Shown: positions 1 through 8,039 of the stretch, piece by piece
Numbering within the stretch: position 1 is the stretch's first letter
Layout of the letters: every line of letters starts with the position of its first letter
Assembly: GCA_965203255.1 (NCBI GenBank)
Contig: OZ241882.1
Location: 3,410,001 to 3,474,000 of the forward strand
Source of the DNA: JAPOUP01 sp965203255
GTDB lineage: Bacteria; Pseudomonadota; Alphaproteobacteria; Rhodobacterales; Rhodobacteraceae
DNA: 64,000 nt
Direction: 5' to 3'
Translations under genes and position numbers: made by a program
The notes under the pieces: model-generated
The model's input: only the letters and a program-made list of their open reading frames with translations
Told to the model about the DNA's origin: nothing
Databases searched by the model: none

Positions 1-250
1 GCGGACGCCGCGGCACGGTTTCCCTGAATGTCTCCGTCACGTCATAACCGCATCGCTCGGCGCAGGACGTCAGTCCCGGGACGTCGCACTCGCAGAACTG
101 GTTGGCGGCGGAACCCTAGCGTAGATTGCCGTTCACCATGCTAATTGAACCTCTCCTGATTCCGGTCCTGCAAGCCACGGATTCACATGAACCGGAATTC
201 ATACCGAACAGACCGTACTCCGCATGGTACAGATGGACATTCCACATACA

Positions 251-544
251 CTACAGGTGAGGTCTGAAATCCATCAGCTCATGCAGGACGCGCAGAATCC
301 CAACGTTCCCGTCCCCGTCACGGCGAAAGAAAACAACGTGCCGCCCGCAGGGCTGCGCAATCAGCCCTTCCCGGATCTCATCCCTCCGCTGCCCCACGAC
401 CCTTCCATCCCCGAACTTCCCGAACAGGGTGGCGAAATCCCTGAAATACGCATCGCGTTGCGCCGCGCCCGTCGGCTCCCCGGTATGGAGGCCGATCCCC
501 TTCAGATCCTGTCGGGCCAGCGGAGTGATCAGGGGATCAGGCAC
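251..544 (-). CDS. parE: ParE-family toxin of a type II toxin-antitoxin pair
   Basis: The protein is about 97 residues, the normal ParE size. It shows the family layout: an N-terminal SPLA-like segment (ITPLARQDL), a central helix, then RDEIREGL, a GRHVVFF-like strand and a C-terminal VLHELMDFRPHL tail. ParE toxins act on DNA gyrase and are neutralised by ParD; that role is family knowledge. The start is taken as GTG at 544, which overlaps the last codons of the upstream parD reading frame, as is usual in these operons. The toxin frame appears intact although the antitoxin frame is broken. An in-frame longer ORF exists only because the parD frameshift fuses the two frames. Confidence 0.7.
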   Translation of the reverse strand: MPDPLITPLARQDLKGIGLHTGEPTGAAQRDAYFRDFATLFGKFGDGRVVGQRRDEIREGLIAQPCGRHVVFFRRDGDGNVGILRVLHELMDFRPHL

Positions 545-796
545 GCAACCCCGTTTCCCGATCCAGCTCGTCCAGAAGCCCCTCCAGGTCGAGGGGCGCA
601 TTCCCCGTTCCCGGCCTGCCTCCACGCGGGGTCGATCACTTCGTACAGGCGCTGGAGCCTCGCCTCTCGCCACGTGTCGGCCTCGACCTTCAGGCGCAGC
701 GCCTCGCGGGACCACGTCGGACGCACTGTCGTACAGTCCGGAGGCGACCTTCGCGCGGACGTATCCGTCAAGCCAGTCGGCCAGGGATATATGCAT
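529..796 (-). pseudogene. parD: ParD-like antitoxin gene with a +1 frameshift
   Basis: Read on the minus strand from ATG at 796, the gene begins MHISLADWLDGYVRAKV and continues SGLYDSASDVV, the ribbon-helix-helix N-terminus of ParD. The expected continuation REALRLKVEAD is present but in another frame. One extra C in the run before CGCGAGGCG, near 710, separates the two parts. The second frame ends with TGA at 529, overlapping the parE start. Either the antitoxin is dead or the base is a sequencing error. An inactive ParD next to an intact ParE would normally be selected against, so the point deserves checking. Confidence 0.65.
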
Positions 797-1168
797 GGCG
801 CCACCTTTCTCCCTGAACATACCATACAGGAGCCGACTGTGCCTGTGAACCGCCTTCGCCGGGTGCTCCAGGCCGCGTTCCGGTTCGCGACGCCCTGCCA
901 TTTACTGGTGTGGAAGCCGATCGGGCACACGGAAGGGCCGTGAGGGGTGAACGGGACATCGGCTGTCCCGGGCCCGAAATGACGGTACTCGGAAGCCGGG
1001 AAGCCCGTCTACAGGACATTTCCTCCGCCTGGGCTGCCCACCATCTCGGAAATGGCCGGTGTCGTACCTCGGACTGGGGGTCGGGGAATCAAGGAGGACT
1101 TTGAGAAAGTAATTGACAACCCAATAGGCGCGGGGGAACCTCCGGTACGGATGAAACGGGACTAGACT
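797..1168. other. Intergenic stretch without a recognisable gene
   Basis: No ORF here resembles a known protein. The short ORFs on both strands look like chance open frames in GC-rich sequence. The first 250 bases of the window likewise hold no gene I can support. Confidence 0.5.
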
Positions 1169-1839
1169 TTGGCAAATTCCCAGGGAACCATGGAGGATAT
1201 GAGCGTTGCGCAGGTGTTGAAAGCATCCTGGCAAGGCTCTCTTGCACTTGCCCGCGAACATCCCAGTCAGAGAATCTCCGTTGAATTTGTACAACCCAGC
1301 CTGTTCGGAGCAGCGTTCACCAGTCAAATTGCGTGGGATCCGTACGCCCTTGAGACCGCGAAGCAGATGGCACTTCATCTGAGTGCACTGTTGGTGTCCA
1401 GTACAGCCTCGCGTCTGGTTCATGGCCGTAATCGCCCGCCCGAGATCGAAAGCGCAATCCACGAGGTGACCGCGACCATGTCGAATCCACTCGCCTTGGT
1501 CGCATTGAACAGCTTTGCGCCTGTCTTTCCTGGTCGGTTCAGGGATCTGATTTGGGGATCGTACGTGACGAGGACGCACGGCTGGCGGATGAAATGCTGA
1601 AGGTTGCAACCGCCTATCGCACCGGGCGCAATACGCCGTACGGTCCCGCAGATTGGGTCATCAATACATTGGGACGCCACGCTTTGCCGTGCGGCCTGTC
1701 AAATTTAACGCTGGAGGTTTGCAGCGACCTGGCCGCTTCGCCAGTGGCAGAGACCGCGATGGCTGCGAAGCAGTCGAGGTGGCTCGCGGAATGCTCGCCC
1801 AGCCTTGGGACTGGCACAAGGTCGGATGGCGCACATTGA
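1169..1839 (+). pseudogene. Broken gene of unrecognised family upstream of the TRAP operon
   Basis: Two overlapping frames look like one protein split by a frameshift near 1550. The first, from TTG at 1169, runs through a segment ending FPGRFRDL. The second continues GIVRDEDARLADEMLKVA and ends near 1839. I do not recognise the family. No membrane segment or signal peptide is visible. The second frame overlaps the likely dctQ start at 1791, so it may once have been the first gene of the operon. It may also be truncated at its 5' end, because upstream sequence shows no ribosome-binding site. Confidence 0.4.
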
Positions 1840-2405
1840 AGGTGCTGCGGACCTATATCTCCGTGATTGACGGGCTGAATCGCGGTGTCGGCCGCTTCAT
1901 CATGTATGGCCTGTTCGTCATGGTGGCGGTTCTTCTCTGGTCCACGATCAGCAAGTTTACCGAGCAGCCCTCGCTTTGGACGCTTGAGGTTGCGCAGTTT
2001 GCGATGATCGCATATTTCTTTTTCGGGGGACCGTATGCGATCCAGATGGGCGCTCATGTGCGCATGGACCTTTTCTACGAGCGCTGGTCAGTTCGACGGA
2101 AGGCCGCAACAGATGCGGTCATGGTGCTCTGCCTGATCATTTATCTGTCCGTCCTGCTCGGGGGCGGGCTTGGATCCACTGCCTATTCACTTGGCCATTT
2201 CGGTCCGAACTCGGTCGGTTTCCTTGTGGATCTGGTCACGGGGGAGGCATCGACAGGTACGTTGGAGCGTAGTCGGACCATCTGGCGACCCTATCTCTGG
2301 CCGATCAAGACCATCATGTGCGTCGGTATCCTCCTGATGCTGCTTCAAGCCATATCCGAGCTGTGCAAGGACGTGCTCCGGCTCACCGGCGAGGCCATCC
2401 GCTAA
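1791..2405 (+). CDS. dctQ: TRAP transporter small permease (DctQ family)
   Basis: About 204 residues with four hydrophobic segments: around the GRFIMYGLFVMVAVLLW stretch, the TLEVAQFAMIAYFFFGGPYAIQ region, VMVLCLIIYLSVLLGGG, and TIMCVGILLMLLQAI near the C-terminus. The conserved DctQ features between segments 2 and 3 are present (GAHVRMDLFYERW). The protein forms the membrane complex with DctM and is energised by an ion gradient. The start ATG 1791 is a choice; an in-frame GTG at 1842 would give a shorter, more typical N-terminus. The gene ends TAATG, overlapping the dctM start, so the two are translationally coupled. Confidence 0.85.
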   Translation: MLAQPWDWHKVGWRTLKVLRTYISVIDGLNRGVGRFIMYGLFVMVAVLLWSTISKFTEQPSLWTLEVAQFAMIAYFFFGGPYAIQMGAHVRMDLFYERWSVRRKAATDAVMVLCLIIYLSVLLGGGLGSTAYSLGHFGPNSVGFLVDLVTGEASTGTLERSRTIWRPYLWPIKTIMCVGILLMLLQAISELCKDVLRLTGEAIR

Positions 2406-3730
2406 TGTCCTACGAGATGATCGCTATCGCCATGTTCGCCCTGATGATGGTGCTCCTCTTCAGTGGGCAGCGGGTCTTTGGTGCCATCGGTTTTGTGGCG
2501 GTGGTCGCCGCATTGGCGCTTTGGGGAGAGCGCGGCGGGTTCGACATTGCATTTTCCCAATCAATCAAGTTGATGCGCTGGTATCCGCTACTGACTGTAC
2601 CGATGTTCGTCTTCATGGGCTACGTCCTGTCGGAGAGCCGGATTGCCGACGATCTCTACCGGATGTTTCACGTCTGGATGGGCGGGGTAAGCGGAGGGCT
2701 CGCGATAGGTACGATCGGCCTGATGGTGTTGATTTCGGCCATGAACGGCCTTTCGGTAGCGGGCATGGCAATCGGAGCGACCATAGCCCTGCCGGAGCTG
2801 CTGCGCCGTGGTTATGACAAGCGGATGGTGACCGGCGTAGTGCAGGCTGGTTCGAGTCTCGGCATTCTTGTGCCGCCGTCCGTGGTGCTGGTGCTCTACG
2901 CAATGATCGCCCGGCAGCCGGTGGGGCAGCTTTGGCTTGCAGGTGTCATCCCGGGTCTGATGATGGCCGCTATGTTTGTGATCTACATCGCAGTTCGCTG
3001 CCGGAGGGATCCAGCGCTCGGCCCGGCACTTCGAGAGGCCGACCGCGACATGCCGAGACGCGAAAGATATCGCCTGCTTCTCGCAGGTCTGCTACCTTTC
3101 GGAATATTCTTCGCAATGATGGTCCCCTTCATCAATGGCTGGACCTCGCTGGTCGAAAGCTCGGCTATCGGTGCACTCACGGCGTTCGGTGCGGCAGTTC
3201 TCAGGCGCAGGATGACATGGGCGGTGTTCGAGGCCTCCGTTCGGAACACACTTGGCATTACCTGCATGTTCATGTGGATCATTCTCGCCGCACTTGCCTT
3301 TGGCGCCGTCTTTGACGGACTTGGCGCGGTGAAAGCCATCGAGAGCCTCTTTGCCGAGAAGCTTGGCTTGGGGCCATGGATGATCCTGATACTCATGCAG
3401 TTCAGTTTCATCCTGATGGGCACATTCCTTGATGACACGGCCATGCTGGTGATAGTCGCACCGCTCTACATCCCGCTCGTCGGTGCGCTCGGTTTCGACC
3501 TGATCTGGTATGGCATCCTGTACACGATCACCACGCAGATCGCGTACATGACACCGCCCTTCGGATACAATCTCTTTCTCATGCGGGCAATGTCGCCGCC
3601 ACAGATCGGTCTAGGCGACATCTACCGCTCCATAATTCCTTTTGTTGGCGTTATGCTCGTGGCACTGGGGACCATCATGGTGTTCCCCCAAATCGCGTTG
3701 TGGCTGCCACAAACGGTCTACGCAAATTAG
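2405..3730 (+). CDS. dctM: TRAP transporter large permease (DctM family)
   Basis: A 441-residue, strongly hydrophobic protein with the usual 12 or so membrane segments of the DctM subunit. It has the typical signatures: MFVFMGYVLSESRIADDLYR near the N-terminus, GSSLGILVPPSVVLVLYAM mid-protein, and the TTQIAYMTPPFGYNLFLMR segment near the C-terminus. It forms the translocation channel and couples solute uptake to the sodium or proton gradient. It starts at ATG 2405 within the dctQ stop (TAATG); an upstream ATG at 2318 would overlap dctQ too far. The substrate is not readable from sequence. Confidence 0.93.
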   Translation: MSYEMIAIAMFALMMVLLFSGQRVFGAIGFVAVVAALALWGERGGFDIAFSQSIKLMRWYPLLTVPMFVFMGYVLSESRIADDLYRMFHVWMGGVSGGLAIGTIGLMVLISAMNGLSVAGMAIGATIALPELLRRGYDKRMVTGVVQAGSSLGILVPPSVVLVLYAMIARQPVGQLWLAGVIPGLMMAAMFVIYIAVRCRRDPALGPALREADRDMPRRERYRLLLAGLLPFGIFFAMMVPFINGWTSLVESSAIGALTAFGAAVLRRRMTWAVFEASVRNTLGITCMFMWIILAALAFGAVFDGLGAVKAIESLFAEKLGLGPWMILILMQFSFILMGTFLDDTAMLVIVAPLYIPLVGALGFDLIWYGILYTITTQIAYMTPPFGYNLFLMRAMSPPQIGLGDIYRSIIPFVGVMLVALGTIMVFPQIALWLPQTVYAN

Positions 3731-3787
3731 GCGCCATGGGAACCTTTGAGTAAGACGACGTTGACATCAACCTGAAAGGAGGGTCAG

Positions 3788-4819
3788 ATGACCTCAAGAC
3801 GTAAGTTTATCCAGGGCACCGCAGTTGCTGTTCCGGCAACGCTTGCCGCACCAGCGCTCGCTCAATCGACGATCAAGTGGCGGCTGCAGACCTATGCTGG
3901 TGCGGCTCTCGCCGAGCATGTGGTCAAACCGGCCATCGACACATTCAACAGAATCGCTGGAGATCGCATGCAGATCGAACTTTTCTTTGCCGATCAGCTT
4001 GTGCCCACCGGCGAACTGTTCCAGGCAATGCAGCGGGGCACCATTGACGCGGTGCAGTCGGATGACGATTCAATGGCCTCACCGACGGAAGTTACCGTAT
4101 TTGGAGGTTACTTCCCGTTTGGCTCGCGCTATTCCCTCGACGTGCCTGTGCTGTTCAACCAGTACGGGCTGAACGAGATCTGGGACGCGGAATATTCCAG
4201 AGTTGGCGTCAAGCACATCTCCGCTGGAGCGTGGGACCCGTGTCACTTCGCGACCAAGGATCCGATCAACTCGCTCGAGGACCTGAAGGGCAAGCGCGTC
4301 TTCACCTTTCCCACCGCGGGCCGCTTTCTCAGCCAGTTCGGTGTAGTGCCGGTGACGCTGCCATGGGAGGATATTGAGGTCGCGGTGCAGACCGGTGAGT
4401 TGGACGGCATCGCATGGTCCGGCATAACCGAAGACTATACGGTCGGCTGGGCAGACGTGACCAACTACTTCCTTACCAACAACATCTCAGGGGCCTGGAT
4501 TGGCCATTTCTTTGCCAATATGGACCGCTGGAACGAACTGCCGGACGACATGCAGGCGTTGCTTGCTGTCTGTATGGAGCAGAGTCACTATTACCGCCAA
4601 TGGTGGTATTGGGGTGGCGAGGCCAATCTTCGTGTCAACGGCACCAAGATGCAGCTGACATCGATTCCGGATGCGGAATGGGCGCAGGTGGAAGAGGCCG
4701 CCGTGAGATTCTGGGATGAGATTGCAGCCGAGTCCGAGACCAAGGCTCGGATCGTCGAGATCTTCCGCCAGTACAATTCGGACATGCAGAAAGCCGGTCG
4801 ACCCTATCGTTACGGCTGA
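3788..4819 (+). CDS. dctP: TRAP transporter periplasmic substrate-binding protein (DctP family), Tat-exported
   Basis: A 343-residue protein that begins MTSRRKFIQG followed by a hydrophobic stretch and AAPALAQ. This is a twin-arginine signal with a likely signal-peptidase site after ALA. The mature part has the DctP fold markers: a QLVPTGELFQAMQRGTIDA region, DLKGKRVFTFPTAG, and a WSGITEDYTVGWADVTNYF segment. Such proteins capture organic acids or related solutes in the periplasm for the DctQM permease. A good ribosome site (GAAAGGAGGG) precedes ATG 3788. It lies 57 bp after dctM in the same operon and is followed by a hairpin. Confidence 0.92.
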   Translation: MTSRRKFIQGTAVAVPATLAAPALAQSTIKWRLQTYAGAALAEHVVKPAIDTFNRIAGDRMQIELFFADQLVPTGELFQAMQRGTIDAVQSDDDSMASPTEVTVFGGYFPFGSRYSLDVPVLFNQYGLNEIWDAEYSRVGVKHISAGAWDPCHFATKDPINSLEDLKGKRVFTFPTAGRFLSQFGVVPVTLPWEDIEVAVQTGELDGIAWSGITEDYTVGWADVTNYFLTNNISGAWIGHFFANMDRWNELPDDMQALLAVCMEQSHYYRQWWYWGGEANLRVNGTKMQLTSIPDAEWAQVEEAAVRFWDEIAAESETKARIVEIFRQYNSDMQKAGRPYRYG

Positions 4820-4839
4820 GCGCCAACTACACGGAACAT

Positions 4840-4875
4840 GATCCGGGACCTCATTCCAATCGGAGGTCCCGGATC
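4840..4875 (+). terminator. Strong hairpin after the first TRAP operon
   Basis: A 13-bp perfect stem, GATCCGGGACCTC and its complement, encloses a 10-base loop starting 20 bp after the dctP stop. There is no T-tract, so it could be a weak intrinsic terminator or an mRNA-stabilising hairpin. Confidence 0.6.
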
Positions 4876-4916
4876 ATTCCCGGGGGTACATCCAGCGGCA
4901 AGCCAAGGGAGTTTGA

Positions 4917-6214
4917 AATTTCATATCCTCTATCACTTGATCGGCTGAAAGACCTTGCTGGGTCGGGCGAGATCGACACAGTGCTGGTTTGCCTGGTCGA
5001 TATGCAGGGTTGGCTGATGGGCAAACGATTCCATGTCTCGAATTTCCTGGAAAGCGGCCACGAGGAGACCCATTGCTGCAACTACCTGCTGGCGACAGAT
5101 CTGGAGATTGCGACGCCGGACGGCTATGCGGCGACAGGCGGGAAACGGGATACGGCGATTACGTGATGAAGCCGGACGTTTCGACCCTGAGGCGCATGCC
5201 TTGGCTTGAGGGCACGGCTATGGTTTTGTGCGACATCCTTAGCCATCACGGCCATGCACCCGTTCCTCACGCCCCACGGAAGGTGCTTAAGGAACAGGTC
5301 ACTCGTTTGGACGCCCTTGGGCTGACCCCGATGATTGCGACGGAGCTGGAGTTATTCATCTCCAGGAAGCCGCTCGACCAGATGCGGGCCGATGGTTACC
5401 GCGATCTAACGACGCTTGGGCAGTACAACGCCGACTTCCATATTCTTCAGACCACCAAGGAGGAGCATGTGCTGCGACCCCTGCGCAATCATCTTGTGGC
5501 TGCTGGCGTGCCGGTGGAGAACTCCAAAGGCGAGGCCGGGCAGGAAGAGCTGAACATCAAGTATGTGGAGGCGCTGCTCTGCGCGGACCACCACGCGACC
5601 GCCAAGCATGCCACCAAGGAGATCGCCTGGCAGCAGGGACATTCGGCAACCTTCCTACCGAAATGGCACGAGGCCTGAATCGGCAGCGCGAGCCACGTGC
5701 ACATGTCACTTTGGTCTGATGGCAGGAACGCCTTTCACGATCCAGACGACGCTTTGGGCATGTCAGGGACAATGCGCCATTTCCTGGCCTGGCTGATCGC
5801 CTATGCGTCTGACTGCACTCACTTCTTCGCACCCTATGTCAATTCCTACAAGCGTTTTACGAAAGGCTCATTTGCGCCGACAAAGGTCGCATGGTCGATC
5901 GACAACCGCACGGCAGGATCGGACATGAACCTCTATCTTGCCCAAGCAGCGTTTCTGGCGGCAGGGAATCAACGACAGGCTCGAACTGGCACCAGCGACG
6001 GAGGGCGACATCTATGGCGATGACAGGATGCCATACATCCCGAGCACGCTCAGGACGGCAACTGAGATCTTTCGCTGTTCGGCAATGCTGCGGGCGGCAA
6101 TGGGCGATGACGTAATCGACCACTATGTCCGGTCTGCCGAATGGGAGCAGGAGGAATTCGATCGTGGGGTGACCGATTGGGAAGTCGCCCGAGGCTTTGA
6201 GAGGGCGCAACTTC
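4917..6214 (+). pseudogene. Glutamine-synthetase-like gene (type III / GlnT-like), degraded
   Basis: Successive frames encode an ordered glutamine-synthetase-family protein: DTVLVCLVDMQGWLMGKRF, then GYGDYVMKPDVSTL and LEGTAMVLCDI, TELELFISRK, ENSKGEAGQEELNIKY, GSASHVHMSLWSDGRNAFHD, FFAPYVNSYKRF, and near the end SAEWEQEEFDRGVTDWE. At least three frameshifts or stops interrupt it, for example near 5145, 5678 and 5940. About 20 residues between NRTAG and GSDMNLYLAQAA (the FRLCGEG-type segment) are missing. ATP-dependent glutamate ligases of this kind often sit beside amine or amino-acid transporters, which fits the TRAP operon just upstream. The product cannot be functional. Confidence 0.8.
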
Positions 6215-6681
6215 GTGCGCGAATCCATGCGGGGCATCTCCCCCCCCATCGGTCGCTAGGCCCATGCCAAGCGAACCTAGTTGGGCCTGGGTGAGTTCCG
6301 CCCTGTTGACGGAAGCCGCCGGCGCTGGACAGCCCACTCGGGTCGCTGAGCCGCTGAACGGGCGTGCTGCATTGGCCGGGAAGCATCCACATGTCTGAAA
6401 TCGAGCCCGGATCCGATTTTTCCAGACTTTTTTCGGGTTTCGGATCCGGTTCTCCACGGGCGGGCCGACCACGCTTCCTGACGGATCCGCAGTTGCGATC
6501 CAGGGCGGTATCGGGTCAGCCCGTCCTGCGGGGCAAGGCCCCGTCCCGCTGCCGCCGGGCGTCACCCGGCGGCCAGGGCGCAGGAATGAACTGGAGGGAC
6601 GGCGGAAGGCAACAGGCCTGTTTTCCATAGAGAAACGCGCCGAAATTCTCCGCAGCCACCACCTCCTTTCATTTCCGATTC
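6215..6681. other. Spacer between the glutamine-synthetase remnant and IS66
   Basis: No supported gene. GC rises across this stretch, marking the transition to the accessory block. Positions 6674-6681 (TCCGATTC) are the left target duplication of the IS66 element. Confidence 0.5.
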
Positions 6682-7872
6682 GTAAGTGGTCAGGTGCTGG
6701 ATGTAGGATTTGTTGCGCAGGAAACTGCTTGACATAGTATGCGGGAGGCATCGGACGGGGCATCAAGACGGCACAAGCCGCGCAGGGAGCGGCTTCGGAA
6801 CAGGCCCCATGCCGGAATTCGTTTCAGACGCCGCCTCGCCTGAGGCGTCAGCCGCGGATCCGCTTGCGGTGACTGCGGGGCTGGAAGGGCGCGACGCTCT
6901 GATCGCGCGGCTGAGGAGCGAAGCCGCGGCGCTCGGAGAGCGGATCGCCGATCCTGGGCGTCGGGTCGGTCAGAACAGCCGGAACAGCGGCAGGCCGCCG
7001 TCGAGCGACGGCCTGGCGAAGCCGCCGCCGGAACCGGCGTTTCCTGAACCGGGGAACCGGAAGCCGGGCGGGCAGCCGGGGCATCGCGGGAGAACGCTGA
7101 AGCCCTCGGACAGGCCCGGCACTGTCCTCACCCATGTTCCCGACGTCTGCGGGAGCTGCGGGGCCGACCTTTCCGGGGCGGAGCCGAAGCTCCGTTCGTC
7201 ACGGCAGGTTCACGGTCTGCCGGAGATTCAGCCGATCGAAGTGACGGAGCATCAGGTTTTCGGGCGTGAATGCCCCTGCAGCGGCGAGACGGCGGCGGGA
7301 GGGTATCCGGAAGATGCGAAGGCCCCGGCTCGGTACGGCCCGCGCGTCAAGGCCCTGGCCCTCCATCTCCCGGCGGTGCGGCCTGTGCCCCTGCAGCGGC
7401 TGCGCCAGCTGCTCTTTCATCTGTTCGGCATGAAGATCCCACATGGCGCGGTCTGCGACATGATCCGCCGCGGAGCCGGGCGTTTCGAGGAGCTTCAGTG
7501 CCAGCTGCGGGCCGAAGCGGCCGGGGCGCCGGCCAGGCGTTTCGACGGGACGGGGATGCGGGTGAACGGCTCGCTGTCCTGGTTTCATGTCGCCTGCACC
7601 GAATTCCTTTGCTGTTGCTGGCTCGGCGAAAGCCGCGGCGATGTGATGGCCGAGGCGGAGGGAACCGCGGTTCTCCGAAGCGTCGTCGAAACGGCGAAGC
7701 GGCAGGGATGGGATCCGCTCCCGACGCTCCGGGCGGGGCCGGAGGAACTGATCGCCAGGATGCGGACTAAACAACCGACACCTGACACCTGACACGGTCC
7801 GGCGGAAATTCCGGCACTCCGAACAGCCTCGAATCCACGCCACATCAGCGGAACGGCTACCTGACCACTTAC
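6682..7872 (+). mobile_element. IS66-family element, internally deleted, with 8-bp target duplication
   Basis: The left end GTAAGTGGTCAGGTGCTGG (6682-6700) is matched by an inverted right end ending at 7872, starting GTAAGTGGTCAGGTAGCCG when read inward. Both are flanked by the direct repeat TCCGATTC (6674-6681 and 7873-7880). IS66 elements have GTAA ends and make 8-bp duplications, so the boundaries are firm. At 1191 bp the element is about half the family length. It carries only a shortened transposase and lacks the accessory genes tnpA and tnpB. Confidence 0.92.
6809..7792 (+). pseudogene. tnpC: IS66 transposase (TnpC), internally deleted
   Basis: The N-terminal part is typical of IS66 TnpC: a coiled region with RLRSEAAALGERI, an NSRNSGRPPSSDGLAKP motif, a GGQPGHRGRTL motif and a zinc-finger-like region with CGSCGADL. 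The RNase H-like domain begins (PHGAVCDMIRRG, RFDGTGMRVNG, SWFHVACTE) but jumps from GDVMAEAEGTAV straight to SVVETAKRQGWD, which belongs to the extreme C-terminus. The stretch carrying the remaining catalytic acidic residues is therefore gone. About 327 residues remain of an expected 450-530. ATG 6809 is preferred to the upstream ATG 6710 because family similarity begins after it. Confidence 0.85.
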
Positions 7873-7892
7873 TCCGATTCTTTGAACATAAC

Positions 7893-8039
7893 AGGTCGTT
7901 ACCGAGCCCTCCCCCACAGGGCCGTCATTCCCGATCCTGGATCATTGCGGGGCAGAGACGCCATGCGGTGACCAGCGTGGGCGAGCGCACGGCCCTGTCC
8001 CCATATTCAGGTGCGTATGTAGGGGAGGGGCTGATCCGG
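7893..8039 (+). repeat. About 147-bp repeat, inverted copy at 50941-51085
   Basis: The stretch from AGGTCGTTACCGAGCC to GGGGCTGATCCG is about 90% identical by eye to the reverse complement of 50941-51085. There it lies directly downstream of the decayed pufC gene. Here it forms the upstream sequence of lipoprotein gene A. It shows that A's 5' flank came from the pufC neighbourhood by duplication or rearrangement. Confidence 0.8.

Noticed and set aside
902..1609. 235-codon minus-strand ORF before the TRAP operon
   Set aside because: It overlaps the better-supported plus-strand broken gene and has no recognisable motif or start signal.
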